Shown here one piece after another: positions 8,279 to 16,606 of a DNA stretch of 64,000 nucleotides. This DNA comes from Lichenifustis flavocetrariae. GTDB lineage: Bacteria; Pseudomonadota; Alphaproteobacteria; Rhizobiales; Beijerinckiaceae. How positions within the stretch are numbered: position 1 is the stretch's first letter; every line of letters starts with the position of its first letter. The notes under the pieces were generated by a model that had not been told where the DNA came from, searched no databases, and saw only the letters and a program-made list of their open reading frames with translations. The stretch covers positions 620,001 through 684,000 of the forward strand of contig NZ_JAMOIM010000001.1 in assembly GCF_026130545.1 (NCBI RefSeq), in the 5' to 3' direction. The translations under genes were made by a program, and so were the position numbers.

Positions 8279-8933
8279 GGATGTCCCCGCCCTTTTTCCA
8301 GAAACAAAATCTGTTTTTGAGATGCGAAAACAGAAAGAGCAGGCGTATGAGTGGCCGCTTGCCGCGGCGCTGATCTGGATCGTGTGGCGCAACATCCACC
8401 TTGCGAACACGGAATGGGCGGCCTACTGCGAAGCAGGAACGCTGACATGGGGGGCCGCCGATCTAAGCACGGCAGCGTGTCCACCTGCCGAAGCCGAAAG
8501 CGTGTTGCACGAAGGCTTGAGGACTGGAGACATTCGCGCTTACGGTCAGCGATTGGAGGATCCTGACCCAGTGGCCATCCTACCTCATCAATGGGCCGTT
8601 CTGTTTTTAGAAAATTCGATTCCGCAGGCCCCCGACGGCTTCTATTCGGTGTTGGTCCAAGCAGCGGACGTGAAGCGGCTCATGAAAGACAATCCGGGAG
8701 CGAGGTCGGCATTCATGCCGGTTGACCGAGATCCTGGCCTCAAGAAGATGGGCCGCCCGGCCGTATATGATTGGCCGGCCGCCGCGGGGTTCGCCGCAAA
8801 ATATATGCTCGACAATCACCCTTTATCGGTAGCGGACCTCACGTTGGTCCTCCACGGATGGTTCGAAAAACGCGGGAAAGCTCCTGACAGGCGTGATGTC
8901 GAGCGGTTTGCGAGCCAAGCCTTGGCAGAATGA
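8271..8933 (+). CDS. Hypothetical island protein
   Basis: 220 residues from ATG 8271, overlapping the integrase stop by 8 bases, so likely cotranslated with it. No family is recognised. The N-terminus is charged (FEMRKQKEQAYEWPLAAALIWIVWRN), and the C-terminal third (GRPAVYDWPAAAGFAAKYMLDNHPLS...DVERFASQALA) has the appearance of a helical DNA-binding region seen in proteins of integrative elements. Immediately downstream is a triplicated GACTTTCCC motif. It could be an integrase accessory or directionality protein, but that rests on position only. Confidence 0.6.
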   Translation: MSEDVPALFPETKSVFEMRKQKEQAYEWPLAAALIWIVWRNIHLANTEWAAYCEAGTLTWGAADLSTAACPPAEAESVLHEGLRTGDIRAYGQRLEDPDPVAILPHQWAVLFLENSIPQAPDGFYSVLVQAADVKRLMKDNPGARSAFMPVDRDPGLKKMGRPAVYDWPAAAGFAAKYMLDNHPLSVADLTLVLHGWFEKRGKAPDRRDVERFASQALAE

Positions 8934-8959
8934 CTTTCCCGACTTTCCCGACTTTTCCC
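8932..8959. repeat. Three tandem GACTTTCCC units
   Basis: GACTTTCCC at 8932-8940 and 8941-8949, then GACTTTTCCC at 8950-8959, beginning within the last codon of the upstream gene and about 55 bp before the AlpA-like gene. Such phased short repeats often bind a protein, here perhaps the AlpA-like regulator; this is inference. Confidence 0.6.
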
Positions 8960-9013
8960 GGAGACACGCGCGCCAACTGATCTCAGGTTTGCCTTCATAG
9001 GACGGAGGTAATC

Positions 9014-9226
9014 ATGAGATATCAAACGGCCCTGCCGACATTCCTCGACCGGCATCGAATGTTGAATACCAAGCAATCAGCCGAGATGCTTGGCTTCAGC
9101 GTGGCTCATTTTCGCAGGCTGTACCGCAACGGGCGCGTGCCGAAACCGCAACAGATCGGCGGGCGGAAATATGGGTGGCCCGCGGGCGTGATCATCGACC
9201 TTACCTCGAAAGTCGAAGCGGCCTGA
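9014..9226 (+). CDS. AlpA/excisionase-like helix-turn-helix protein
   Basis: 70 residues with a strong ribosome-binding site (GGAGGT at 9004-9009). The core LNTKQSAEMLGFSVAHFRRLYRNGRVPKPQQIGGRKYGWPAGVI is the MerR-like winged helix of AlpA and phage excisionase proteins: helix-turn-helix, then a wing and a tryptophan in the last strand. In P4-type islands AlpA activates integrase expression or promotes excision. Its stop overlaps the next start (TGATG). Confidence 0.8.
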   Translation: MRYQTALPTFLDRHRMLNTKQSAEMLGFSVAHFRRLYRNGRVPKPQQIGGRKYGWPAGVIIDLTSKVEAA

Positions 9227-9600
9227 TGCGGAAAAAACACGACCCGGCGCCTGGGCGGGCGACCGGGTCGGGATCTGAATGCAGTGGCAGCATCAGTTCC
9301 GCACGAAATCGCCGTAAAAATCAAGGCATTTTCTACGCCGACCGGGAGCCGGACCGAACCGTCGGCGGGCAGCCGTACTGGCATGTCGGTGCGCACTCCC
9401 ACATGACCTTGGTCGGCATCGAGAGCCGGCTGGACCTCTACGTGTCTCTCTGCGCCCGGTGCGGAACGCCGTTCCTCGTCTCCGTGGCGGGTTGGCCCTA
9501 TCGGAATTGTCGTGCGAACCGCCGGTGTCCTGAGCACCGACGACCCGGCGTCAGGGTGAAGCGATTCGCGATCCCCTGGACCGTTGGGGGGCGCCCATGA
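9226..9600 (+). CDS. Small zinc-ribbon-like protein
   Basis: 124 residues from ATG 9226 (overlap TGATG with the AlpA-like gene). The N-terminus is basic and low complexity; the C-terminal half has CARCGTPF followed by YRNCRANRRCPEH, a Cys-x2-Cys ... Cys/Cys/His arrangement suited to binding one zinc ion. No known family is recognised. It overlaps the PrimPol gene by ATGA and so belongs to the replication operon; a role in binding DNA or a replication protein is plausible but unproven. Confidence 0.6.
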   Translation: MRKKHDPAPGRATGSGSECSGSISSARNRRKNQGIFYADREPDRTVGGQPYWHVGAHSHMTLVGIESRLDLYVSLCARCGTPFLVSVAGWPYRNCRANRRCPEHRRPGVRVKRFAIPWTVGGRP

Positions 9601-12200
9601 GCGATCACGGTCATGCTCCGCGCCCTCAGATCGAGAAGTTCAACGGTCTGCGGCCGAGCGCCGCCGCAGAACGCCTCCAAAAATGCAAACAATGGCTGAC
9701 CTGGACCTACGTATACCGGTCCGAAAAGGACAAATGGGATAAACCGCCCCATAGCGCTCGGACCGGAACTCCGGTCAGCGGTACCGATCCAGACAATTGG
9801 GATACTTACGCGGTGGCGGCCGCGACGGCGGCCCGAATGGGTTTGGCAGGAATCGGGTTCGCGCTGTCCAAAGATGACGGATTGACCGGCATCGACCTGG
9901 ATGACTGCCGAGATCCGGCCACTGGTGTTGTTGCGCCTTGGGCGGCCGAGATCATCGCTCTTGGTGAAACCTATGGCGAGGTCAGTCCGTCGGGCTGTGG
10001 CATTCGCCTGTTCGCGGAAGGGAAGGTCGCGTCGGCTCTGAAGTTCGACCCCGCGGGGGTCGAGATCTACGGCACCGGGCGGTATCTGACCGTGACGGGG
10101 CGGCATGTGACCGGCACCCCCGACAAGATTGCCCCGGCCCCTCGCACGATCGACGACTTGCGCCGCCGCGTCGAGACAATGCGGAGCGCGGTTGAAGCGG
10201 AAAAGATCAAGCAGGCACCATCTCCGAAAAAGGCGAAGCGGCCAGGAAGTGATTTCTTCCGCAATGTGAACGACGCCGCGCTGGCCAACTTGCCCGCGTG
10301 GGTGCCGAACTTATTCCCCGTCGTGGCCCGCTTCGTCAGCAGCAGCGGCATCTATCGCGTTTCTTCGAACGATCTCGATCGCGACCTCGAGGAAGATCTC
10401 AGCATCACGCCAGGAGGGATCGTTGATTTCGGCGTCGCCGACATGGGAGATCCGAAGCAGGGGAAACGCACGTCCATCGATCTCGTGATTGAGCATTCGG
10501 ACGTTCCAGAGGAGAAAACACCGCTTGGAGCCGCCCACTGGCTCTGCGCTCAGCTTGGTGTCGAGCCGGCTGAGGTGGGGTTCGGTCGCAACAGAGGTGC
10601 ACCTGAGATAAAGGTCGTGAACGGTGCGATCCGGGAGGCGGTGGACGCTGCAGAGGATGCGCTAATCGCACTGGGTGGAGTGTTCCAGCGGGCCGACCAG
10701 ATTGTGTGCCTCGGCGAGGTTCCAATGCTTACAGCGCACAGGCGGGAGGTTAGCGCACGAAGGATTCTGCCGCTCGGCGAGTACGCTCTTGGCGAGCGGC
10801 TGGCCGAGGCCGCAACCTTCATGACTTTCGACGGCCGCATCGAGGATTTCAAGGTCGTCGATCCGCCAACGAAAATTGTGCGGACAATGATGGAGCGGGC
10901 GGCACGCTGCCGCCTGCCGCAGCTTCGCAGCGTGATCAGCGCGCCAACGCTGCGCCATGATGGGTCGCTACTCTCACAACCTGGTTACGACGAGAGCACC
11001 GGCCTCTTCTTTGATCCGGCCGGCGTGGCATTTCCGACAATTGAACAGCGCCCATCACGCCAAGCGGCGCTAGTCGCTCTCGATCGGATCAAACTACTCT
11101 ACGAAGGCTTCCCCTTCGTGACCGAGGCGGACCGAAGCGTGGTGCTGGTGGCCGTCGTTACAGCATGCGTCCGGCAGGCCCTCTCGACAGCGCCAATATT
11201 CGGAGCTTCATCGCCGACACCCGGAACGGGCAAGTCGAAGCTCACTGACACCTACAGCGTCGTCGCTACGGGGCGCGAGGCCGGAGTTATCGCGCAAGCC
11301 GGAAACGAGGAAGAGCTCGAAAAGCGACTCGGCGGCATGCTGCTGCAAGGGGCAAGCTTCCTAGCAATCGACAACTGCACCGCGCCAATCGAAGGGATCT
11401 TCTTGGCAATGCTGCTCACGCAGACGGAGGTTCAGGTACGCCCGCTTGGCACTTCAAGGGCGGTGGCGGTTCCCACAAATGCATTCCTCGCTGTGACGGG
11501 AAACAATCTGCTTGTGGCGGCCGATCTAACTCGACGCGTGTTAGTCAGCAAACTTGACGCGCGTGTTGAACGCCCCGAGCTGCGAAAGTTCGATTTTGAT
11601 CCGGTGAAAAGGGCGAAACAGGAACGCCCGGAGCTCGTCGCCGCTGCGTTGACGATCCTCCTCGCGTTCAACCACGCCGGACGACCGGCGCAAGCCGATC
11701 CACTCGGATCGTTTGAGACGTGGTCTCGGTCTGTCAGGGACGCGCTGATCTGGCTCGGGTGCGCGGATCCCGTCGACACTATGGAGGTCGTACGCGCGGA
11801 AGATCCACGTCGTCGGGAACGTGCTGCCGTGTTGGCAAATTGGCGCGACATCATCGGGATGGATCGCATTACGACAGCGAAACTGATCGAACGTGCTGCG
11901 GCGCGAGGGCCGAGCGGCTTCCTACATCCGGAATGCCGTGAAGCGCTGCTGAGCGTCGCCGGGCAGGCAGGTTCGATCGACACGCGCCGCCTTGGCCGCT
12001 GGCTGGGCCAGAGCGCGAACGCGATCACGGACGGCGTTTGGCTCGAGCAGGTTGGTATTTCCCAAGGATCGTCGGCGTGGCGGCTCTGTTCCACAGCTCC
12101 GATTCCCTCGTCAGGTGGAGAAAAGGGGGGATTAGGGGATTTAGGGGGATTGTTTCATTCGACGTACGGAAAGTCGCAGACAGATCTGCAAGTTTTATAG
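9597..12200 (+). CDS. Bifunctional primase-polymerase / D5-like helicase
   Basis: 867 residues. The N-terminal part (about 1-200) resembles archaeo-eukaryotic primase domains of the NrS-1/phage type: GLTGIDLDDC (Asp100, Asp102/103 metal ligands), VSPSGCGIRLF and EIYGTGRYLTVTGRH. A linker of about 300 residues follows, then a P-loop ATPase from about 535, with Walker A SPTPGTGKSK (nt 11211-11240), a Walker-B-like ASFLAIDN and a sensor-like VTGNN. This is the layout of self-replicating satellites and phages that prime and unwind their own origin. It is the largest enzyme on the island. Confidence 0.82.
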   Translation: MSDHGHAPRPQIEKFNGLRPSAAAERLQKCKQWLTWTYVYRSEKDKWDKPPHSARTGTPVSGTDPDNWDTYAVAAATAARMGLAGIGFALSKDDGLTGIDLDDCRDPATGVVAPWAAEIIALGETYGEVSPSGCGIRLFAEGKVASALKFDPAGVEIYGTGRYLTVTGRHVTGTPDKIAPAPRTIDDLRRRVETMRSAVEAEKIKQAPSPKKAKRPGSDFFRNVNDAALANLPAWVPNLFPVVARFVSSSGIYRVSSNDLDRDLEEDLSITPGGIVDFGVADMGDPKQGKRTSIDLVIEHSDVPEEKTPLGAAHWLCAQLGVEPAEVGFGRNRGAPEIKVVNGAIREAVDAAEDALIALGGVFQRADQIVCLGEVPMLTAHRREVSARRILPLGEYALGERLAEAATFMTFDGRIEDFKVVDPPTKIVRTMMERAARCRLPQLRSVISAPTLRHDGSLLSQPGYDESTGLFFDPAGVAFPTIEQRPSRQAALVALDRIKLLYEGFPFVTEADRSVVLVAVVTACVRQALSTAPIFGASSPTPGTGKSKLTDTYSVVATGREAGVIAQAGNEEELEKRLGGMLLQGASFLAIDNCTAPIEGIFLAMLLTQTEVQVRPLGTSRAVAVPTNAFLAVTGNNLLVAADLTRRVLVSKLDARVERPELRKFDFDPVKRAKQERPELVAAALTILLAFNHAGRPAQADPLGSFETWSRSVRDALIWLGCADPVDTMEVVRAEDPRRRERAAVLANWRDIIGMDRITTAKLIERAAARGPSGFLHPECREALLSVAGQAGSIDTRRLGRWLGQSANAITDGVWLEQVGISQGSSAWRLCSTAPIPSSGGEKGGLGDLGGLFHSTYGKSQTDLQVL

Positions 12201-12352
12201 GGGCGTCCAAAAGTGATCCCCCAAATCCACCATCCCCCCTTCTCTGTTTTCGCACTGGCTGGCTCAACGGCGACAGCGCGCAACCTTGCGCTGCCGAACC
12301 CTGGCGAAGTTGTGCAGCGCCGATCAACCCACCCCCAGCATTGAGGAATCCA

Positions 12353-12508
12353 ATGACTTTGTCGGATTTCAAGGTCGAACTTAAGAATGTGATCAAGCCA
12401 GCAATGGCGGCTCTGTCTTCTGGCAAGCGCCCGGTCCTTAGCCTGAAGCGGCCGCCGGCTCTCGTGATGGAGGCGAAGCGGCGGCTGAGCCTGGGGCTCG
12501 TTCGATGA
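12353..12508 (+). CDS. Small hypothetical protein
   Basis: 51 residues from ATG 12353, preceded by a good ribosome-binding site (TTGAGGAATCC). Sequence is basic and helical (LSDFKVELKNVIKPAMAALS, EAKRRLSLGLV). Its stop overlaps the NusG-like start by ATGA, which supports translation and coupling. No family recognised. Confidence 0.55.
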   Translation: MTLSDFKVELKNVIKPAMAALSSGKRPVLSLKRPPALVMEAKRRLSLGLVR

Positions 12509-13101
12509 CCGGCCCGTCGGAAAGTGCGTGGTTTGCGCTCCTTATCGCGCCACGATCGCTCACCCGCGTTGAGGATTATATTCAACGCGTTGGCTACGTC
12601 AGTTTCATGCCGCGGACAAAATGCATGTCGAAGCGACCGAACCGCTCGCGCGTCAGGACAACCCGGCGCACACAATCGGCGTATGTTGCTGTGGTCGTGA
12701 CGGCTCCGTTGCTCCCGCGCTATCTGTTCGTCCAGCTCCCGGCTGTGGAAACGCCGTTCGGTGTTTTCGGCACGCTGCAGGCGCGCATCGCCGGCATTCA
12801 GTCATTCATCGGCACCGGTGCGGGCCCTCTCCGTATCCCTGATCTAGCGGTGGAAAGGCTCAAGTCCCGCGAGGCAGATGGCGAATTCGATGCGACCACG
12901 CGCCGCGGTCGGCGGCTGGTTGCGAAAGCTGCGTCGTGGATGACACCCGGCGCGGCTGTTCGGATCGGCACGGGTCCGTTTGCGGAGCTGGATGCACTTT
13001 TAGAAGAACTGATTGGCGCCGACCGGGCGAAAGTCTCTGTTTCGATGTTCGGACAGTCGACGATGGTGGACACCGACATCAAGCATCTTTTGAGGGTCTA
13101 G
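12505..13101 (+). CDS. NusG/RfaH-like transcription elongation factor paralogue
   Basis: 198 residues. The N-terminal NGN-like domain (about 5-120) shows WFALLIAPRSLTRVEDYIQR, FMPRTK, LLPRYLFVQLP and GIQSFIGTGAGPLRIPD, the pattern of NusG paralogues; the C-terminus has a KOW-like beta barrel (PGAAVRIGTGPFAELDAL...KVSVSMFGQSTMVDTDIKHLL). Specialised NusG proteins ride on RNA polymerase and stop early termination in particular long operons. Housekeeping nusG normally sits with ribosomal-protein genes, so this one is probably dedicated to the island, where it precedes the long phage-like and surface-protein transcripts. Confidence 0.78.
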   Translation: MTGPSESAWFALLIAPRSLTRVEDYIQRVGYVSFMPRTKCMSKRPNRSRVRTTRRTQSAYVAVVVTAPLLPRYLFVQLPAVETPFGVFGTLQARIAGIQSFIGTGAGPLRIPDLAVERLKSREADGEFDATTRRGRRLVAKAASWMTPGAAVRIGTGPFAELDALLEELIGADRAKVSVSMFGQSTMVDTDIKHLLRV

Positions 13102-13113
13102 ATGTCGACCACT

Positions 13114-13134
13114 TATAATGTTGTCACACGACAA
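13114..13134 (+). promoter_or_regulatory. Promoter -10 with adjoining operator
   Basis: A perfect TATAAT (13114-13119) is followed at once by the inverted repeat TTGTC-ACAC-GACAA (13121-13134). The position over the transcription start suits repression. A related palindrome lies at 26019-26032. No strong -35 is seen. The likely target is the helix-turn-helix gene at 13361. Confidence 0.45.
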
Positions 13135-13360
13135 AGTAATCGCCGCGTGATTTTTTGTGAAGAGACTTGCAATACTGCGTGAAGATGTGTATTTTGTTCC
13201 AAACGGCCTCTCGGCTGACGGTAAGTCGCGAAGATACAAGCAGGCAATCGCCTTCAACGCGGCTCCGGGTCTCCAATGAGCAATATCGTCGCTCGGGGAC
13301 GCGCCATCTGAGCGCATCGGCGAAGCTATGCGGCTATGCGTTCAACCCGAGATTTCGGCC

Positions 13361-13573
13361 ATGACTGATGCGGCAAACGATCTTGTTGGCGGCACGCGCG
13401 CGATTGCCGCAACGCTGCAGATGTCTCACAACCAGACCCGCTATCTGCTTGATCGCGGTGTGCTCCCCGTCTTTCATTTGCATCCGGCAGGAAAGAAGTT
13501 CTACGCCCGCCGAGGCGACTTGGCGCGATGGCTTGCCGACCGCGCGGCAAGCGCCGGGCAAAGCGCTGCATGA
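13361..13573 (+). CDS. Helix-turn-helix DNA-binding protein
   Basis: 70 residues from ATG 13361. The core VGGTRAIAATLQMSHNQTRYLLDRGVLPVFHLHPAGKKFYARRGDLARWLADRAA matches the MerR/excisionase winged-helix type: a recognition helix (SHNQTRYLLDRG), a short wing and an Arg-rich strand. It may be a second AlpA-like switch or a cro-like regulator. The upstream operator-like repeat (13121-13134) could be its own target. Confidence 0.65.
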   Translation: MTDAANDLVGGTRAIAATLQMSHNQTRYLLDRGVLPVFHLHPAGKKFYARRGDLARWLADRAASAGQSAA

Positions 13574-13582
13574 CAGCGCCAC

Positions 13583-13843
13583 TCATGTCCGAATGACGAT
13601 CGCCTCGATCCAGGGGTTCCGGTGGCCCGCATCGTAGAGGCTGCTGGCGTGGCGCTCGAGGACGCCTCGGCATGCCTGAAACATTTCAAGCAGGTCCGCA
13701 TCGCTCGCAGCTCGGCGATCCGCGGTCGCGGTTATTGCGGACCGGAACACATGACATCGGACGCGGTGCCCGCGCTCTTCCATTGTGAACCTCACACCAA
13801 ATGCGTCGACTTCCCCCGGCTCGTCGATGTGTGTCAGTGGCAT
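13583..13843 (-). CDS. DUF1488-like small protein
   Basis: 86 residues from ATG 13843 (MPLTHIDEPGEV). The body VRFTMEERGHRVRCHVFRSAITATADRRAASDADLLEMFQACRGVLERHASSLYDAG fits the DUF1488 pattern: an F-x-M strand, a central R-V-x-C strand and a C-terminal helix with FxxxR. These are common small proteins of alphaproteobacteria, of unknown function. It is transcribed against its neighbours and converges with the helix-turn-helix gene, 9 bp apart. Confidence 0.6.
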   Translation of the reverse strand: MPLTHIDEPGEVDAFGVRFTMEERGHRVRCHVFRSAITATADRRAASDADLLEMFQACRGVLERHASSLYDAGHRNPWIEAIVIRT

Positions 13844-14197
13844 GCGAGCAATCCTGTTCGGCGCCAGCATACCAGTCGGCGCACCCATAACGCCGCCTCG
13901 CGGTCTGTCCTCCACAGAGGAATAGGCTCAGTTCGCGCTTACAGCTGACGCACACATAGCAAGGGCGTCTCGAAACTCGGTCGCTGATGACCTTCTTGCC
14001 CCGTGGTCGGCGCAGCGACGCTGATTGCTCGATGCCAGCCAGGGAGTCGCTACGGGGCGGGAAGACAACACCCTCAGTTCGAGCAAAGAAAATGCAACCA
14101 CTACGGGTCCTTACCCGCCTTCGGTGCCCTGCGGGTATAGGGCTCCCGGGATGCATCTAGTTCTGAGGTCGAAAAACCGGGTGACCAGTTGACGAAA
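13844..14197. other. Gene-free stretch before the terminase-like gene
   Basis: No supported gene. A hairpin with 7-bp arms (TACCCGC at 14112-14118, GCGGGTA at 14131-14137) lies about 60 bp before the next start and could be a leader or attenuator structure. A GGTGACC box (14180-14186) precedes the start, and more copies occur inside the gene. Confidence 0.4.
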
Positions 14198-14803
14198 ATG
14201 ACGACCGGCCTCCGGGCCACGGCCCGGGCACTGAACATCGGACACAGCTACCTCTCGCGCCTAGCTGTTGAGCGAAAAGTGCCCCGAAACCCCGACCGCA
14301 GCTTCGACATCGAGGCCGTCAGAGCGGCGATCAAAGCGCAGACCGATCCCGCGTTGATCCGGCCAAAAAAGCACGCAACAGCTGGTCACCAGGTGGTCAC
14401 TCAGGTGACCAGTGACCAGCCGAAACCGGTGACCACTCCAGATGACGCACGAGAAGCCGTCGCGCTGATCGCTGCCGTCCTCCAGTCCGAAGGCATCGTG
14501 CCGGACGGTCCGATCGACTATCCGGCCGCGCGGCTGGCTGAGACGATTTTGAAAGCTCGAGAGCGCGATCTTCGTCTTGCCGAACGCCGCCGGAAGCTGG
14601 TGCCGCTCGACGCCGTAAGGGCTCACATCGCGAAGAGCTTCATCAATATGCGCCGGGAAATCGAGCGCATGCCCGATCGCCACGTGGCCGAAATGGCTGC
14701 GAAGCTGGGATGCGACCAGACCGCGCTCGACCAAGAAATCCGCCGCATGATCCACGCGACCATGACCGAAATGTCCGCGCCTGCGATCCGGGTGCGCGAC
14801 TGA
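14198..14803 (+). CDS. Phage small-terminase-like DNA-binding protein (Nu1/DUF1441-like)
   Basis: 201 residues from ATG 14198; a TTG at 14189 would add three. An N-terminal helix-turn-helix (LRATARALNIGHSYLSRLAVERKVPRNPDRSFD) is followed by a flexible linker and a helical oligomerisation region (RLAETILKARERDLRLAERRRKLVPLDAVRAHIAKSFINMRREIERMPDRHVAEMAAKLG), closely like small terminase subunits that recognise packaging sites. No large terminase is nearby. In satellites a lone small terminase redirects helper packaging to the satellite genome. A cluster of GGTGACC boxes inside this gene may be its own binding sites. Confidence 0.65.
   Translation: MTTGLRATARALNIGHSYLSRLAVERKVPRNPDRSFDIEAVRAAIKAQTDPALIRPKKHATAGHQVVTQVTSDQPKPVTTPDDAREAVALIAAVLQSEGIVPDGPIDYPAARLAETILKARERDLRLAERRRKLVPLDAVRAHIAKSFINMRREIERMPDRHVAEMAAKLGCDQTALDQEIRRMIHATMTEMSAPAIRVRD
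14382..14434. repeat. Cluster of GGTGACC/GGTCACC boxes inside the terminase-like gene
   Basis: Five copies of the GGTCAC/GTGACC motif occur between 14382 and 14434, including a 7-bp inverted repeat TGGTCACTCAGGTGACCA (14394-14411); one more copy lies upstream at 14180. They encode the linker (Val-Val-Thr-Gln-Val-Thr...). Small terminase genes of several phages contain the packaging recognition site, so this may be a pac/cos-type recognition cluster. Confidence 0.5.
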
Positions 14804-14834
14804 TCTCTCGAAACCTCCAACCAGAGACCGAACT

Positions 14835-15599
14835 ATGCCCAAGCCGACCAAGCAAACGCCTCTCGACATTGCGAAAGCCGAGATCGTCACGCTGACCAAA
14901 CGCGGCGCCGCGCTGGAGGCGCGCCGCGACTACGCCGTGGACGCGCTCGCCAAGGCCACGACTGCCCGCCGCAAGCTCCTGGTCGACCATGACGAACCGG
15001 ACGCCGCGGCTCTTGCCGAAGCGGATCGGATGGTGCGCGAGGCCACCGATGCCGAGGGTGCGGCTCGCGACGCCCTTCGCGAGATCGACGACAGGGTCGC
15101 CCAGCTCCGCGCCGACGTGAACCGGATGCAGGATGCCGAGGCGCGCGCCACGCAGGCTCTGCAACTCGAGGCCGCCGCTGCTGCGGTCGACGCCGTCGTG
15201 GCTCGCATGAGGCATGCCGCGGCGCTGATCGGCCAAGCGCAGGCCGACCTCGCCGTGATCATCGGAGAGGCCAACGTGACCACAGCTTACGCGCCTCCCA
15301 CGGAGGATCCCGATCGAAGCTGGGTCAGCTACTTGGGGATAAGATGGTACGGACCAGGCAATGATCGCGAGTACACGGATCCCCTGTCGCCCAGCGACGT
15401 CGCCGATCGCATCGCGGGACATATTGTTGCGTCGGCGCTGCCCTCCTGTGCCGTGACCACGCACAAGGAGCTGACCGACCCGCATATGAGCGGCACGCCG
15501 TATCGTTCATTGATGCCGCTTGCCGACCCGGCCGCCGTCTCCGCCCTGCTTGCCGAGCCGATCCGCGCGGCAGCGGGCAAAATCAAGCAAGCCGCGTGA
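14835..15599 (+). CDS. Coiled-coil phage-like protein of unknown function
   Basis: 254 residues. The first 160 are almost entirely charged helix (TLTKRGAALEARRDYAVDALAKATTARRKLL..., VREATDAEGAARDALREIDDRVAQLRADVNRM), predicted coiled coil. A compact region follows (SWVSYLGIRWYGPGNDREYTDPLS) and an Ala-rich end. It sits between the small-terminase-like and protease genes, where phages place portal, minor head or scaffold-like genes. Length and helical content fit a scaffold or chaperone, but no family is recognised. Confidence 0.6.
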   Translation: MPKPTKQTPLDIAKAEIVTLTKRGAALEARRDYAVDALAKATTARRKLLVDHDEPDAAALAEADRMVREATDAEGAARDALREIDDRVAQLRADVNRMQDAEARATQALQLEAAAAAVDAVVARMRHAAALIGQAQADLAVIIGEANVTTAYAPPTEDPDRSWVSYLGIRWYGPGNDREYTDPLSPSDVADRIAGHIVASALPSCAVTTHKELTDPHMSGTPYRSLMPLADPAAVSALLAEPIRAAAGKIKQAA

Positions 15600-15606
15600 G
15601 GCGACC

Positions 15607-16455
15607 ATGCCAGTCACAACCATTTCGGGCGAATTGTATCTTGACGGCGACGTCGGCGATTGCGGCTTCGCTGACTTCTTCACCGCGAAGGAGGTCGCCC
15701 AGGCGCTCGCCGGCCTCGGCACTCGCGCACCGGCCAAGGTGCGCCTCAACAGCGGCGGCGGCATTGCCACTGAAGGGCCCGCGATTGCTGCAGCGTTCCG
15801 GGCCCACAAGCCAGGCGTGTACGTGACGATCGAGGGTGTCGCCGCTTCGGCCGCTACCATCGCGGCCTGTGCCGCCACGCGCTGCACCATTGGTTTCGGG
15901 TCGTTGTTCATGATCCACGAGGCTTCAGGCTTGACGCTCGGGCCGGCCGATTCCCATCGCGATATGGCCCAACAGCTCGACATCATGAACGACACGATGG
16001 CGGCGAGCTACGCGGCGCGCACGAAGCGACCGGCATCTGAAATGCGCGCGATGATGAAATCCGAAACGTGGATGAGCGCCGAGACCGCTGTCGCCTACGG
16101 CTTCTGCGATGCGATCGTGGGCGCGCCGAGCGATCACCCAGCCTTCGCGCGATTCGACTACGGCAAGTACAAGCACGCACCCGCTTCGATCCTGTCTCAA
16201 GCCCGGCGCGTCGGCATGGCAAAGGTATCGGCGCAGGTTGAGCAGGAGCGTGCAGCTCAGATTGCGGATGCTTGCCTCGAGGCCGGCCTGCCGGAGATGA
16301 CATCCGAGCTGATCAAGGCGCCGATCTCGGTCGCTGAGGCCCGAAACCGCGCTGCGAAGGTTAGGTCCAGCAGAGAAGCCCGCGCTATGTCACGTGCTTC
16401 CATGGAAAAGATCATCCGACAACGGGGCGAGGAGCCGGTCAAGCTCCGACGCTGA
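15607..16455 (+). CDS. ClpP-type prohead (head maturation) protease
   Basis: 282 residues from ATG 15607. The protease domain (about 1-185) has RLNSGGGIATEGPAIAAAFRAHKP, nucleophile Ser81 in IEGVAASAATIAA, catalytic His104 in FMIHEASG and an acidic residue in QQLDIMND (Asp125 or Asp129), as in S14-type phage head maturation proteases. A C-terminal helical extension of about 75 residues (AKVSAQVEQERAAQIADACLEAGL...) is common in proheads, where it targets the scaffold. Active-site residues are intact, but no capsid gene follows, so its substrate in this island is unclear. Confidence 0.82.
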   Translation: MPVTTISGELYLDGDVGDCGFADFFTAKEVAQALAGLGTRAPAKVRLNSGGGIATEGPAIAAAFRAHKPGVYVTIEGVAASAATIAACAATRCTIGFGSLFMIHEASGLTLGPADSHRDMAQQLDIMNDTMAASYAARTKRPASEMRAMMKSETWMSAETAVAYGFCDAIVGAPSDHPAFARFDYGKYKHAPASILSQARRVGMAKVSAQVEQERAAQIADACLEAGLPEMTSELIKAPISVAEARNRAAKVRSSREARAMSRASMEKIIRQRGEEPVKLRR

Positions 16456-16606
16456 CAAAGATCGGGGCGTCGAGACGCGGCGCCGGCCCGTCGCGCCCTG
16501 GAAAGCCATCCCGCGCCCCATTGCTGAAGATGCGGGATGGTGGAGGCCGGCACGACAACGGCGGTCGCCTACGGGCGGCCGCCTTCCCCTCAGATCCTCG
16601 ACGGTG

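Noticed and set aside
8932-8959. Possible CRISPR-like repeats
   Set aside because: Only three 9-10 bp units in direct tandem with no spacers; no CRISPR array or cas gene is seen anywhere in the window.
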